Source of the DNA: Streptomyces lunaelactis
Lineage (GTDB): Bacteria; Actinomycetota; Actinomycetes; Streptomycetales; Streptomycetaceae
Direction: 5' to 3'
Length of the DNA stretch: 64,000 nt
NCBI RefSeq assembly: GCF_003054555.1
Contig: NZ_CP026304.1
Location: forward strand, 5,518,001-5,582,000
The notes beneath the pieces are model-generated. The model worked only from the letters and a program-made list of their open reading frames with translations. It did not search any database and had not been told where the DNA came from. The position numbers were made by a program, and so were the translations under genes. Shown here in pieces: positions 1 to 8,808 of this stretch (within the stretch, counting starts at the first letter, position 1; the number at the start of each line of letters is the position of its first letter).

Positions 1-324
1 GGCGCCCGCCTCCGCCTCCAGCACGTGCCGCGCGCGCAACCGCGGCCTGCCGAACCGCCCCGGCTTCATCGTGTGCACATCGACGATCCTCAACCCCCTG
101 TTCAGGTAGGCCACATCGATGGAGAAGCGCATCCGGAAGGTGTGCACGCTGTTGCACGGGGTCAGCAGGATCGCGCCCTCGATCCCGTCCCGCCCGAGCA
201 GACCGCGCCGCCGCGCTCCGTACGAAGCGGCGATCTCGACCGGCACCGGCACCGGCGCACTCGCGTCCCGTCCGCTGATCCTCAACACCCCTGTGCCATT
301 TCGCCATTGACGATCTCGACCCAT
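1..324 (-). CDS. DUF192 family protein, 3' end beyond the window
   Basis: Reading the minus strand from the ATG at 324 gives 108 codons with no stop up to the window edge, so the C-terminus is missing. The reading contains EIAASYGARRRGLLGRDG, then TPCNSVHTFRMRFSIDVAYL and VDVHTMKPGRFGRPR, the arrangement expected of the DUF192 fold (small beta-barrel proteins of unknown function, often exported). A GTG at 288 is an alternative start; neither has a strong ribosome binding site. The gene is divergent from the prepilin peptidase, 41 bases away, a pairing seen near Streptomyces pilus-like genes. Function is unknown. Confidence 0.75.
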   Translation of the reverse strand, partial: MGRDRQWRNGTGVLRISGRDASAPVPVPVEIAASYGARRRGLLGRDGIEGAILLTPCNSVHTFRMRFSIDVAYLNRGLRIVDVHTMKPGRFGRPRLRARHVLEAEAGA

Positions 325-365
325 GGACGTAGACCGTACCGGCCGCGCCCCTTACGCTCGCTGCC

Positions 366-1094
366 GTGTACGCCACGCTGATCGCCGTCGCCGCCCTGTG
401 GGGTGCCGCCGCCGGGCTGCTCGTCCCGCGCGCCGCGTACCGGCTCTCCGTCGAGCCGGAGGAGGCCTGGCGCGACACCTGCCCCGCCGGGCACCCCTTC
501 GCCGGGCCCGCCGGGGGCTGGCTCGGCGGCGGGCAGTGCGCCCCCACGCACCTCCCCGGACACCTGCTCGTCCCCGCCCTCACCGCCCTCTCCTGCGTCG
601 CCCTCGCCGCCGCCACCGGCCCCCGCCCCGAGCTGGCCGTCTGGCTGCTGCTCGCCCCCTTCGCCGTACTGCTCGCCCTCGTCGACCGCAACGTCCACCG
701 TCTGCCCGACCGGCTGACCCTGCCGCTCGCCGCCGCGGCCGCCGTGCTCCTCGGGCTCGCCGCGCTGGCCCCCGGCGACGCGGGCTCCTGGCCCACCGCG
801 CTGCTCGGCGGGATGATCCTCGGAGCCTTCTACTTCCTGCTCTTCCTGATCCACCCGAACGGCATGGGTTTCGGCGACGTCAAGCTCGCCCTCTCGCTCG
901 GCGTCGCCCTCGGCTGGTACGGCTGGACGGTCCTCTTCACGGGTGCCTTCGCGGGCCTGCTGCTGGGTTCGCTGTACGGGCTCGGGCTGATGATCCTGCG
1001 CCGCGCGGGCCGCAAGACCGCGATCCCGTTCGGGCCGTTCATGATCCTGGGCGCGCTGGCCGGACTGCTGCTCGGCGGCCTGGCGGCGGCCTGA
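366..1094 (+). CDS. Prepilin peptidase, A24 family (TadV/PilD-like)
   Basis: A 242-residue polytopic membrane protein with a GTG start. It carries the aspartyl protease signature GFGDVKLALSLG (about residues 157-168) with the catalytic Asp of the GxGD motif; the partner Asp is probably in VDRNVHRLPD (about 107-116). Such enzymes cleave the leader of type IV pilin or Flp-type precursors at the cytoplasmic side of the membrane. An N-terminal Cys-containing stretch (DTCPAGHPF then GGQC) looks like a remnant of the zinc/methyltransferase domain of full-length PilD, so N-methylation cannot be assumed. No pilin gene is visible in the window. The first membrane segment follows the GTG closely, supporting this start. 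Confidence 0.85.
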   Translation: MYATLIAVAALWGAAAGLLVPRAAYRLSVEPEEAWRDTCPAGHPFAGPAGGWLGGGQCAPTHLPGHLLVPALTALSCVALAAATGPRPELAVWLLLAPFAVLLALVDRNVHRLPDRLTLPLAAAAAVLLGLAALAPGDAGSWPTALLGGMILGAFYFLLFLIHPNGMGFGDVKLALSLGVALGWYGWTVLFTGAFAGLLLGSLYGLGLMILRRAGRKTAIPFGPFMILGALAGLLLGGLAAA

Positions 1095-1280
1095 GGCGCC
1101 GCAGCGCACCCGTGACGCCGCTCAACTTGCCTGTCAGGCACGACTACTGGTGCCGATCTCGAGCGGATTGGGTGGGCCAGGGGGCCCATGACCCCCGCAG
1201 GTTGGCCGCCTACCCTCGGGCACCCGTCAGCCAACGAAACCGACAGGACGCAGCACTCCCCGCCATGGACAATTGTTCTC

Positions 1281-1685
1281 ATGGATTCCATTGACGCGAA
1301 GCCGGTCAACCTCACCGAAGCGCTTGCCTCCTTCGACGATGTCTACAGCCCCCGCATCGTGGCCCGGATGAACGACTACGACGTACGGATCGCCCACACC
1401 GCCGGCGAGCACGTCTGGCACGTCCACGAGGACACCGACGAGTTCTTCCTCGTCCTCGACGGCCGGTTCGACGTCGCTCTGCGCGCCGCCGACGGCACCG
1501 AGTCCACCGTCGAACTGCACAAGGGCGACACCTTCGTCGTACCGAAGGGCGTCGAGCACAAGCCCTCGTCGCCCGGCGGCTCGATCCTCATGTTCGAGCC
1601 GTCCGGTACGAAGTCGACGGGCGACCGGCACGACGGTGACATCCCCGACCACGTCGACAGCACCACGGGACACGCCCTTTCATGA
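1281..1685 (+). CDS. Small cupin-domain protein
   Basis: A 134-residue protein starting at the ATG in 1281. It shows the two cupin motifs: HVWHVHEDTDEFFLVLDGRF, with the metal-binding His-X-His and Glu, and GDTFVVPKGVEHKPSSPGG, with the third His. It is a single-domain beta-barrel that probably binds a metal; the substrate cannot be inferred. The upstream base sequence has no clear Shine-Dalgarno. It ends 88 bases before the DUF2079 start in the same direction. It could be an enzyme or a small-molecule sensor. Confidence 0.8.
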   Translation: MDSIDAKPVNLTEALASFDDVYSPRIVARMNDYDVRIAHTAGEHVWHVHEDTDEFFLVLDGRFDVALRAADGTESTVELHKGDTFVVPKGVEHKPSSPGGSILMFEPSGTKSTGDRHDGDIPDHVDSTTGHALS

Positions 1686-1773
1686 CCGGCGCCCTGCCCG
1701 GCCGACGACGCGCTTCCTCATCGGGGCAGTCAAGCCCGTCCAGCGTCAGGGTGCCCGTCTAGCATCTGGACGC

Positions 1774-3318
1774 ATGCGGACATTTTCTGACAAAGTGGCG
1801 ATTCGGCGAGGTGTACTACGGTCCCTCATCCCCGCCCCCTCGCCGGAACCCGGATCCCGCCCGCTGCCGCTTCCCGCCGCCCTCCTCCTGGGCTGGGCGG
1901 CGCTCTTCCTGCTCTACGCCACCGTCGCCGTACGCCGCCACACGCTGCTCCGCACCACCGGTTACGACCTCGGCATCTTCGAACAGGCCGTACGCGCCTA
2001 CTCCCAATTCCGGGCGCCCATCGTCCCGTTGCGCGGTGACCACTTCAATCTGCTCGGCGACCACTTCCACCCCGCGCTCGCCGTCCTCGCCCCCCTCTAC
2101 CGCCTCTGGCCGTCCCCCCTCTGCCTCCTCCTCGCCCAGTCGGCGCTGCTCGCCCTCGCCGTCGTACCGCTCGCCCGCTGGGCCCTGCGGGAGCTCGGCC
2201 GCCGCCCGGCGCACGTCATCGCCGTCGGCTACGGCCTGAGCTGGGGCATCGCATCGGCCGCCGCCTTCGACTTCCACGAGGTCGCGCTCGCCGTACCGCT
2301 GCTCTCCTTCGCCCTGGAGGCCCTCGGCCGCCGACGCTTCGGCCCCGCCGTCGCCTGGTCTGCCCCGCTGGTCCTGGTCAAGGAGGACCTGGGCCTCACG
2401 CTCGCCGCCCTCGGCTGCTACGTCGCCTGGAAGGGCCCGCGCCGCCTGGGCGTCGTCACCGCCGCGGCCGGTCTGCTCGCCTCCGCCGTCGAGATCAAGC
2501 TGCTGCTGCCCGCCTTCAACCCGGCGGGCGGATACGCGCACGGCGGCAATCTCGCCGAGGACACCCACAGCTCACTGCTCACCACCATCGCCTTCGCCCC
2601 GCTCGACGCGCTGCGCCCCGACATCAAGGCCATGACCCTCATCCTGGTCTTCGCCCCGTCGGCGCTGCTGGCGCTGCGCTCCCCGCTCGCGATCCTCGCC
2701 GTGCCCACGCTCGCCTGGCGGATGCTGTCGCAAGTCGGCTTCCACTGGGGCACGTCCTTCCACTACAGCGCCGTCCTGATGCCCATCGTCCTCGCCGGCC
2801 TCATCGACACGCTGCGGCACTGGCGCGGCACGGACCATCCGCTCGCCGCCCGCCATGTCCGCGCCTCGCTCGTCACCGTCCTCGCCGTGACGCTCGTCAT
2901 GCTGCCGTCGTTCCCCCTCGCCCAGGTGGCCCAGCGGGCCACCTGGCATACGACGCCCCACATCAAGGCGGCCCGCTCGCTGCTCGACCGGATCCCGGAC
3001 GGAGCGACGGTCGCCGCCTCCAACCGCTTTGTCCCGCAGCTCACTTCACGCTGCGAGGTCGTTCTCTTCCCGGCCTTCCCGGTCGACGCGCGGCTGTACG
3101 AGTACGACAAGACGCGGCTGCCCCGCCCCACGGCCGAGTGGATCATCCATGACCGCAGGGCGCCGGAGGCGTGGCCGTACCCCTCGGGCCACTGGCCCTA
3201 CCCGCCCGAGCAGCAGCAGGCCGAACTGGCCGCCGCGCAGGAGAAGTACGGCTATGTGCGCGTCGCCCGGCGCGACGGCATCACGCTGTTGCGCCTCAGG
3301 CATGAGGACCGACCGTGA
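1774..3318 (+). CDS. DUF2079 family integral membrane protein
   Basis: A 514-residue protein with about ten hydrophobic segments. The TTGYDLGIFEQAVRAYS stretch near residue 65 followed by HFNLLGDHFHP is characteristic of DUF2079, a family related in layout to membrane glycosyltransferases of the GT-C type; its activity is unknown. The ATG at 1774 is preferred because reading further upstream overlaps the cupin gene and gives an uncharacteristic Arg-rich stretch; a GTG at 1795 is also in frame. A soluble C-terminal part (about residues 415-514) follows the last membrane span. The gene overlaps the next, HxlR-like frame by 17 bases. Confidence 0.8.
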   Translation: MRTFSDKVAIRRGVLRSLIPAPSPEPGSRPLPLPAALLLGWAALFLLYATVAVRRHTLLRTTGYDLGIFEQAVRAYSQFRAPIVPLRGDHFNLLGDHFHPALAVLAPLYRLWPSPLCLLLAQSALLALAVVPLARWALRELGRRPAHVIAVGYGLSWGIASAAAFDFHEVALAVPLLSFALEALGRRRFGPAVAWSAPLVLVKEDLGLTLAALGCYVAWKGPRRLGVVTAAAGLLASAVEIKLLLPAFNPAGGYAHGGNLAEDTHSSLLTTIAFAPLDALRPDIKAMTLILVFAPSALLALRSPLAILAVPTLAWRMLSQVGFHWGTSFHYSAVLMPIVLAGLIDTLRHWRGTDHPLAARHVRASLVTVLAVTLVMLPSFPLAQVAQRATWHTTPHIKAARSLLDRIPDGATVAASNRFVPQLTSRCEVVLFPAFPVDARLYEYDKTRLPRPTAEWIIHDRRAPEAWPYPSGHWPYPPEQQQAELAAAQEKYGYVRVARRDGITLLRLRHEDRP

Positions 3319-3625
3319 CCCTCCCCCTGTCCGCTTTTGGAAGCCGCTCATCCTGTGGGCGCTGCACGACGGGACGTACCGCTTCGGGGAGCTGAAGCGC
3401 CATGTGTCCGGCGTCAGCGAAGAGATGCTGATCCAGCAGCTGCGCGAGCTGGAGGCCGACGGTGTCGTGCACCGCGAGGTGTACCGGGAGGTCCCGCCGC
3501 GCGTCGAGTACTCCCTCACCGAACTGGGCCAGGCGCTCAACACCGCGCTGCTGCCGCTCGGCGAGTGGGGCGACACCTTCATGAGGCAGATTCTCGCCAA
3601 TAAATCGAAGGAGCCGGCGGCCTGA
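3302..3625 (+). CDS. HxlR-type winged-helix regulator, N-terminally truncated
   Basis: The 107-residue reading is nearly pure HxlR domain: WKPLILWALHDGTYRFGELK, then SEEMLIQQLRELEADG, then REVYREVPPRVEYSLTELG, the helix-turn-helix and wing. Family members normally begin about 20 residues earlier with a conserved Cys-Pro and a first helix. Here the frame is preceded by only MRTDRDPPPVRF, and the start codon lies inside the end of the DUF2079 gene. The part that carries the redox or ligand-sensing Cys is therefore missing. It may be translationally coupled to the gene upstream, or it may be a decaying gene whose 5' end was deleted. DNA-binding residues look intact. Confidence 0.7.
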   Translation: MRTDRDPPPVRFWKPLILWALHDGTYRFGELKRHVSGVSEEMLIQQLRELEADGVVHREVYREVPPRVEYSLTELGQALNTALLPLGEWGDTFMRQILANKSKEPAA

Positions 3626-3839
3626 CGGACAGTCTGTCGAACACACCGTCAATGTCACGCCCGTGACCGGGGGTCCCTCGTGGGAGGGGCGGCCTCCCAG
3701 CAGGCGTACAGGCCCGGAACCAGCCACTTTCCGGACCCTCGAGACGGTCACCCCTCCGTCCGCCGCATTCGGAGCGTAGTTACGGCATGGCGTGGCACCC
3801 GCCATCACTCACGAAGGGTTATGGTGGAAACCCCCCCTC
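3626..3839. other. Intergenic region without a recognised gene
   Basis: About 210 bases between the HxlR-like gene and a strong hairpin. Short open frames exist but their composition and lack of ribosome binding sites do not support them. I see no RNA gene or repeat here. Confidence 0.5.
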
Positions 3840-3880
3840 GGGCCGGTCCGTATCCCCCCCCACGGACCGGCCCGTTTTAT
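3840..3880 (+). terminator. Strong hairpin followed by a T-rich tail
   Basis: A perfect 12-bp stem (3840-3851 with 3862-3873) with a C-rich loop is followed by gttttat. It lies between the end of the HxlR-like gene and the convergent aldo/keto reductase gene. Unusually for Streptomyces it has a run of T on the plus strand, so it should stop rightward transcription. Confidence 0.75.
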
Positions 3881-3918
3881 GTCCCGGGGTTGCTCCGGAC
3901 TCTCCGACGGGCTCTCAG

Positions 3919-4956
3919 TCAGCTCCGTCCGGCCCAGATGTTGGTGCCCTCGGTGTCCACCGCGAAGGTGTCGATCTCCTTCAACTCCTCGGCGCTCAGA
4001 ACCGGTCCGGCCAGCGCCGCGACATTCTCCTCGAGCTGCTTCACGCTGGAGGCCCCGATCAGCGCGGAGGTCATCCGCTCGTCGCGCAGCACCCAGGCGA
4101 TCGCCAGCTGGGCCAGCGACTGACCGCGCCGGACGGCGATGTCGTTCAGCCCGTTCAGCCGCCGTACGACCTCGTCGGAGAGCAGCTTCGGGTCCAGGGA
4201 CTTGCCCTGCGTGGCCCGCGAGCCCTCCGGAATGCCCTTGAGGTACTTGCCGGTGAGCAGGCCCTGCGCCAGCGGCACGAAGGAGATGCAGCCCATGCCG
4301 GCGCTCTCCAGCGTGCCGAGCAGTCCGTCGTCCTCGATCCAGCGGTTGATCATCGAGTAAGAGGGCTGGTGGATGAGGGCGGGTACGCCCATCTCCTTCA
4401 GCAGCCGGGCCGCCTCGGCGGTCTGCTCCGCGTTGTACGACGAGACACCCACGTACAGCGCCTTGCCCTGCTGCACGGCGGAGGCCAGCGCACCCATCGT
4501 CTCCTCGAGCGGGGTGTCCGGGTCGAAGCGGTGGGAGTAGAAGATGTCGACGTAGTCCAGACCCATCCGGTCCAGGGACGCGTCGAGCGAGGACAGCAGG
4601 TACTTTCGCGAACCCCACTCGCCGTACGGCCCGGGGTGCATGAGATAGCCCGCTTTGGTCGAAATGACCAGTTCATCGCGGTATGGGATGAAATCCTGGG
4701 CAAAGATCTTGCCGAAGTTCAGCTCGGCGGAGCCGGCCGGCGGGCCGTAGTTGTTCGCCAGGTCGAAGTGCGTCACACCCAGGTCGAAGGCGCGGCGCAG
4801 GATCTCGCGCTGCGAGTCCAGGGTGCGGTCGTCGCCGAAGTTGTGCCAGAGGCCGAGGGAGAGGGCGGGCAGCTTGAGCCCGGAGCGGCCGGTACGCCGG
4901 TACTCCATCGACTCGTAGCGGTCCGCGGCGGCTCGGTAGTAAGGGGAGTCAGTCAC
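3919..4956 (-). CDS. Aldo/keto reductase, YghZ/MgrA-like
   Basis: A 345-residue TIM-barrel oxidoreductase. Visible motifs are FDLANNYGPPAGSAE with the catalytic Asp and Tyr, VISTKAGY with the Lys, YVDIFYSHRFD with the His, and the C-terminal NADPH-binding part containing ALIGASSVKQLEEN. Length and the early GSAELNFGKI and DPDTPLEETM stretches resemble E. coli YghZ, a glyceraldehyde-3-phosphate/methylglyoxal reductase, so detoxification of short aldehydes is likely but not proven. The GTG start at 4956 is chosen because AAGGAGGG lies 6-7 bases before it. It is divergent from the cis-prenyltransferase gene. Confidence 0.9.
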   Translation of the reverse strand: MTDSPYYRAAADRYESMEYRRTGRSGLKLPALSLGLWHNFGDDRTLDSQREILRRAFDLGVTHFDLANNYGPPAGSAELNFGKIFAQDFIPYRDELVISTKAGYLMHPGPYGEWGSRKYLLSSLDASLDRMGLDYVDIFYSHRFDPDTPLEETMGALASAVQQGKALYVGVSSYNAEQTAEAARLLKEMGVPALIHQPSYSMINRWIEDDGLLGTLESAGMGCISFVPLAQGLLTGKYLKGIPEGSRATQGKSLDPKLLSDEVVRRLNGLNDIAVRRGQSLAQLAIAWVLRDERMTSALIGASSVKQLEENVAALAGPVLSAEELKEIDTFAVDTEGTNIWAGRS

Positions 4957-5062
4957 GCATCCCTCCTTATCACGGACTTGTGACAGGCCGGGTTGGGTGG
5001 CTGTGGCCCGTGCGCAGTAGTGTGGCGGCCTCGGGGACTGCCGCATGGAGGGGTTAAGAACA

Positions 5063-5824
5063 GTGAACCTGCGCGACCTGGTGTACGGGCTCTACGCACG
5101 CCGGGTGGAAGGCCGCCTCGACCACGCCCAGGTGCCGAAGCACATCGGCGTCATCCTCGACGGAAACCGTCGCTGGGCGAAAGCGTCGGGCGGTACGGCC
5201 GAGCAGGGACACAAGGCCGGCGCGAGCAAGATCCAGGAGCTGCTGGGCTGGTGTGCCGAGACCGATGTCGAGGTCGTCACCCTCTGGCTGCTGTCCACGG
5301 ACAACCTGGACCGTCCCGACAAGGAGCTGATCCCGCTCCTCGGCATCATCGAGAACGCGGTACGCGACCTCGCATCGGACGGCCGCTGGCGGGTGCACCA
5401 CGTCGGCACGCTGGATCTGCTGCCCGCCCGCACCCAGTCCGTACTGAAGGAGGCCGAGCAGGCCACCGTCGGTGTCGACGGGATACTCGTGAACGTCGCC
5501 GTGGGATACGGCGGCCGGCAGGAGATCGCCGACGCCGTCCGCTCCCTCCTGCTGGAGCACGCCAACAAGGGCACGAGCTTCGAGGAGCTCGCAGAGATCG
5601 TCGATGTCGAGCACATCTCGGAGCACCTCTACACCCGTGGCCAGCCCGACCCCGACCTGGTCATCCGTACCAGCGGCGAGCAGCGGCTGTCCGGATTCAT
5701 GCTCTGGCAGAGTGCCCACTCGGAGTACTACTTCTGTGAAGTCTTCTGGCCGGCGTTCCGCAAGGTCGACTTCCTGCGTGCGCTGCGCGACTATGCCGCG
5801 CGCCACCGCCGCTACGGCAACTGA
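5063..5824 (+). CDS. uppS: Isoprenyl (cis-prenyl) diphosphate synthase
   Basis: A 253-residue undecaprenyl/polyprenyl diphosphate synthase family enzyme. It has HIGVILDGNRRWAK with the catalytic Asp, the central LSTDNLDRP, and the C-terminal PDPDLVIRTSGEQRLSGFML and EYYFCEVFWPAF motifs. It condenses isopentenyl diphosphate units with an allylic primer in cis configuration for cell wall lipid carrier or a shorter product; streptomycetes usually have more than one such gene, so the chain length is uncertain. The GTG at 5063 is preferred over the ATG at 5045 because GGAGGGG lies 9 bases before it. A PhoH gene follows in the same direction. Confidence 0.88.
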   Translation: MNLRDLVYGLYARRVEGRLDHAQVPKHIGVILDGNRRWAKASGGTAEQGHKAGASKIQELLGWCAETDVEVVTLWLLSTDNLDRPDKELIPLLGIIENAVRDLASDGRWRVHHVGTLDLLPARTQSVLKEAEQATVGVDGILVNVAVGYGGRQEIADAVRSLLLEHANKGTSFEELAEIVDVEHISEHLYTRGQPDPDLVIRTSGEQRLSGFMLWQSAHSEYYFCEVFWPAFRKVDFLRALRDYAARHRRYGN

Positions 5825-6129
5825 CCTCCTGGTGGGTCCCCCGTAGCGGGGATCACCTGCTGTTCATCCATGCGTCGTCATATGCCATGGCATGGCTGCG
5901 CGTGTTCGAGGGCATACCCCTTTCAGGTCGACGTCCGATCCACGAACGTCGTATCTCAGTGAGCGGCCGAGATCGCTCACCCGGGAGGCCCTTTGCACAC
6001 GAAGGACCGCACTCCTAGTGCGGACACCGCGGAGGGCCGGAGTTCGGCCCGTGCATCGTGGCCCGAGCCCGGCCCCATCGCGCGCGACGCCGTCGCACCC
6101 CGACCTCATCCGAGGGGGTACGTCCTTCC
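5825..6129. other. Intergenic region with several small palindromes
   Basis: About 305 bases between the prenyltransferase and the PhoH gene. It contains a perfect 12-base palindrome ATGCCATGGCAT at 5882-5893, a GTGAGCG/CGCTCAC inverted repeat, and a CCGCACT/AGTGCGG inverted repeat nearer the PhoH start. No gene with a credible start was found. These could be promoter or operator elements for the downstream gene. Confidence 0.5.
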
Positions 6130-7452
6130 GTGGTGAACAGCACAAAGCGCCGCATGCCCGACAGGCGCACCTACGTTCTCGACACCAGTGTCCTGCTGGC
6201 CGATCCGAGCGCCCTGACCCGCTTCGACGAGCACGAAGTCGTGCTCCCGATCGTGGTGATCACGGAGCTGGAGGCCAAGCGGCACCATCCGGAGCTCGGA
6301 TACTTCGCCCGGCAGGCGCTGCGCCTGCTGGACGACTTCCGTATCCGGTTCGGCCGCCTCGACGCCCCCATCCCGCTGGGCGACCTCGGCGGCTCGCTGC
6401 GCGTCGAGCTCAATCACTCCGATCCCGGCGTCCTTCCGGCCGGCTTCCGATTGGGGGACAACGACTCACGGATTCTGGCGGTAGCGCGAAATCTGCAGGC
6501 CGAGGGGTACGACGTCACCGTCGTCTCCAAGGATCTGCCTCTCCGTATCAAGGCCTCGTCCGTAGGCCTGCTGGCGGAGGAGTACCGGGCAGAGCTGGCC
6601 ATCACCGACTCCGGCTGGACCGGAATGGCCGAACTGCCCCTTTCTGCCGAACAGGTGGACCTGCTGTATGGCGAGGAGACGCTGTACGTCCCCGAGGCGG
6701 CGGACCTTCCCGTCCACACCGGTCTCGTCCTCCAGTCCGAGCGCGGCAAGGCGCTGGGCAGGGTCTCGGCCGAGGGCAACGTCCGGCTGGTGCGCGGCGA
6801 CCGGGAGGCCTTCGGCATCCACGGCCGCAGCGCGGAGCAGCGCATCGCCCTCGATCTGCTCCTGGACCCGGAGGTCGGCATCATCTCGCTCGGCGGCCGG
6901 GCCGGCACCGGCAAGTCGGCGCTGGCGCTCTGCGCGGGTCTCGAGGCGGTGCTGGAGCGCAGGCAGCATCAGAAGGTGATGGTCTTCCGGCCGTTGTACG
7001 CGGTCGGCGGGCAGGAGCTCGGCTATCTGCCGGGCACCGAGGCCGAGAAGATGAGCCCCTGGGCCCAGGCGGTCTTCGACACCCTCTCGGCCGTGGCGGG
7101 CCGTGAAGTGATCGAGGAGGTACTGGGGCGCGGCATGCTCGAGGTCCTGCCGCTCACCCATATCCGTGGCCGCTCGCTGCACGATGCGTTCGTCATCGTC
7201 GACGAGGCCCAGTCGCTGGAACGGAACGTCCTGCTGACCGTTCTGTCCCGTATCGGAGCGAATTCCCGGGTCGTCCTGACGCATGACGTGGCACAACGGG
7301 ACAATCTGCGCGTCGGCCGGTACGACGGAGTCGTCGCCGTGGTCGAGAAGTTGAAGGGCCATCCGCTCTTCGCGCACGTCACCCTCACTCGCTCCGAGCG
7401 CTCGCAGATCGCCGCGCTCGTGACCGAAATGCTGGAGGAAGGCCAGATCTAG
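6130..7452 (+). CDS. PIN domain-PhoH ATPase fusion (PhoH2/YlaK type)
   Basis: A 440-residue two-domain protein. Residues about 1-140 form a PIN nuclease: [33 protein letters not shown] and [12 protein letters not shown] supply the acidic metal ligands. Residues about 215-440 form a PhoH P-loop ATPase with Walker [13 protein letters not shown] and Walker [12 protein letters not shown]. Homologues in mycobacteria are RNA helicase/RNases, sometimes regulated by a small upstream antitoxin-like gene; none is evident here. GTG at 6130 is preferred, 11 bases after GAGGGGG; a second GTG at 6133 is also possible. A large hairpin follows the stop. Confidence 0.9.
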   Translation: MVNSTKRRMPDRRTYVLDTSVLLADPSALTRFDEHEVVLPIVVITELEAKRHHPELGYFARQALRLLDDFRIRFGRLDAPIPLGDLGGSLRVELNHSDPGVLPAGFRLGDNDSRILAVARNLQAEGYDVTVVSKDLPLRIKASSVGLLAEEYRAELAITDSGWTGMAELPLSAEQVDLLYGEETLYVPEAADLPVHTGLVLQSERGKALGRVSAEGNVRLVRGDREAFGIHGRSAEQRIALDLLLDPEVGIISLGGRAGTGKSALALCAGLEAVLERRQHQKVMVFRPLYAVGGQELGYLPGTEAEKMSPWAQAVFDTLSAVAGREVIEEVLGRGMLEVLPLTHIRGRSLHDAFVIVDEAQSLERNVLLTVLSRIGANSRVVLTHDVAQRDNLRVGRYDGVVAVVEKLKGHPLFAHVTLTRSERSQIAALVTEMLEEGQI

Positions 7453-7471
7453 TACGGAATAAGGCAGTTGG

Positions 7472-7509
7472 CGCCGCCCGGCAGAGCGCAAGAGCGTAGC
7501 CGGGCGGCG
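7472..7509 (+). terminator. Hairpin terminator after the PhoH gene
   Basis: An 11-bp perfect GC stem (7472-7482 with 7499-7509) with a 16-base loop begins 20 bases after the stop codon. There is no T tract, as is common in Streptomyces. Confidence 0.65.
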
Positions 7510-7842
7510 TCGTGCTGTCCGCAGGTTTCCGTAAAACACCTGGCCCAAACAGGGTGTGAGCTTTCACACGCAACGAAGAATTGCCTTGCGGCGTCTGCTT
7601 CCGGCAGAGTCTTGCTTCCGTCAGGCCCCGCATACGGCACACCCGCACCTCCAGAGGTGCACAGCACCACACAACTCAAGACTTGCCGTCGTATGCCGCC
7701 CGCGAGCAACATGCGGCACTCCCGTCAAGGGAGTTGCCCACCGGGCCCGCGCCTCCCGTGACCAAGCAACGGGGAGGCCAGCGTCAGGGGCACGATTGCG
7801 CCCGCGAGGTCACCCATGCGGGGGTTGCTGGAAGGAAACCGT
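7510..7842 (+). promoter_or_regulatory. Long hairpin-rich leader before a cell-wall hydrolase gene
   Basis: No gene is supported in these 333 bases. Three compact inverted repeats follow one another: GCACCTC/GAGGTGC at 7645-7660, a nine-pair stem with one bulge at 7715-7738, and GCCTCCC/GGGAGGC at 7751-7778, the last ending 64 bases before the start of the transglycosylase gene. Streptomyces cell-wall hydrolase genes are often controlled by structured leaders such as the cyclic-di-AMP riboswitch, but I could not match that consensus. The region is therefore described only as a candidate structured leader of unknown class. Confidence 0.4.
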
Positions 7843-8529
7843 GTGAGCCGGATCTCGGTCCGGGGGTTCGCCGTGGCATCAGCCACCGCGGTCACCACCG
7901 TTGGCGCCGTCGTGGGCGTCGCGTCGGGCAACACCCTGCCCGCGGGCGACGATCTCGAGGCGGCCGCAGCCGACGCGACGCTCCTCGCGGACATACCCAT
8001 GGGCCAGCAGGCCCAGGTTCAGGTCTCGTCCCTGACGCAGCAGGCCGACGCACAGGCCGCTGCCGCCGACGCGGCCGCGAAGAAGTCCGCCGAGGAAGCC
8101 GCCCGCATCTCGGCCGCGAAGACCGCCGAGGCGAAGAAGGAAGCCGCCGAGGACGAGGCCGAGCGCGAGGCCGAGGAAGCGCGCGCCAACCGCGATGCGG
8201 TGCGCGACGCCTCCAGCTTCTCCGCGCAGGGCTCCTACACCGTCGCCGAAGTCAAGGCGATCGCACGGCAGATGGTCCCCGCCGACCAGTTCCAGTGCTT
8301 CAGCAACATCGTGGACCACGAGTCCACCTGGAACTACCGCGCACAGAACCCCTCTTCCGGTGCGTACGGTCTCGTCCAGGCACTGCCCGGCTCGAAGATG
8401 TCCTCGGCCGGCGACGACTGGCAGACAAACCCGGCAACCCAGATCAAGTGGGGCCTGAACTACATGAACAGCCGTTACGACAGCCCTTGTGGCGCGTGGT
8501 CGTTCTGGCAGGCCAACCACTGGTACTAA
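7843..8529 (+). CDS. Secreted lytic transglycosylase (SLT-like domain)
   Basis: A 228-residue exported protein. An N-terminal hydrophobic signal segment (about residues 5-30) is followed by an Ala/Glu/Lys-rich, probably coiled-coil, linker (about 60-125). The C-terminal domain has FSNIVDHESTWNYRAQNP with the catalytic Glu, SGAYGLVQALPGSKM, and CGAWSFWQANHWY at the very end. This is the transglycosylase-like fold shared with resuscitation-promoting enzymes and acts on peptidoglycan outside the cell. GTG at 7843 is chosen because GGAAGGAA lies just upstream; the ATG at 7816 lacks a binding site. It is preceded by a long leader. Confidence 0.88.
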   Translation: MSRISVRGFAVASATAVTTVGAVVGVASGNTLPAGDDLEAAAADATLLADIPMGQQAQVQVSSLTQQADAQAAAADAAAKKSAEEAARISAAKTAEAKKEAAEDEAEREAEEARANRDAVRDASSFSAQGSYTVAEVKAIARQMVPADQFQCFSNIVDHESTWNYRAQNPSSGAYGLVQALPGSKMSSAGDDWQTNPATQIKWGLNYMNSRYDSPCGAWSFWQANHWY

Positions 8530-8712
8530 GCGGCCCCGGGGAAGTCCGGGCGGCGTCGCGGGCCGATGGCTGTCGCCTGGCTGCGTTGTCGTCAGTCGCC
8601 GACGCTCCGCGTGGACTCCTTCCTCCGCCTTGCCAGACTCGGCCCTCGCCCCGCTCCTTCACCCACCCGGACTTCCCCGACACCGCTTAGGCCCGGCCGA
8701 CGCTCAACTTCT

Positions 8713-8747
8713 CGGAGCCCCCCACCGTCCTACGGTGGGGGGCTCCG
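8713..8747. terminator. 16-bp perfect hairpin terminator
   Basis: Bases 8713-8728 pair perfectly with 8732-8747 around a three-base loop. It lies after the transglycosylase gene and before the transporter gene, and should terminate the former. Confidence 0.85.
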
Positions 8748-8808
8748 TGCGTGTACGGTCGGGTCGGAAGGGCTCCCGGGGGGAGTGGTGGGGGGAAGAG
8801 GGAAGATC

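Noticed and set aside
282..1109. Long minus-strand frame opposite the prepilin peptidase
   Set aside because: Gly/Glu/Arg-rich shadow of a clear membrane enzyme on the other strand; no start signal.
3787..4983. Long plus-strand frame opposite the aldo/keto reductase
   Set aside because: Shadow of a well-supported gene on the minus strand.
7510..7842. Cyclic-di-AMP (ydaO) riboswitch
   Set aside because: Position before a cell-wall hydrolase fits, but I could not find the conserved GGGG-GAACC-like and GGGTGAA-like blocks, so no class is assigned.
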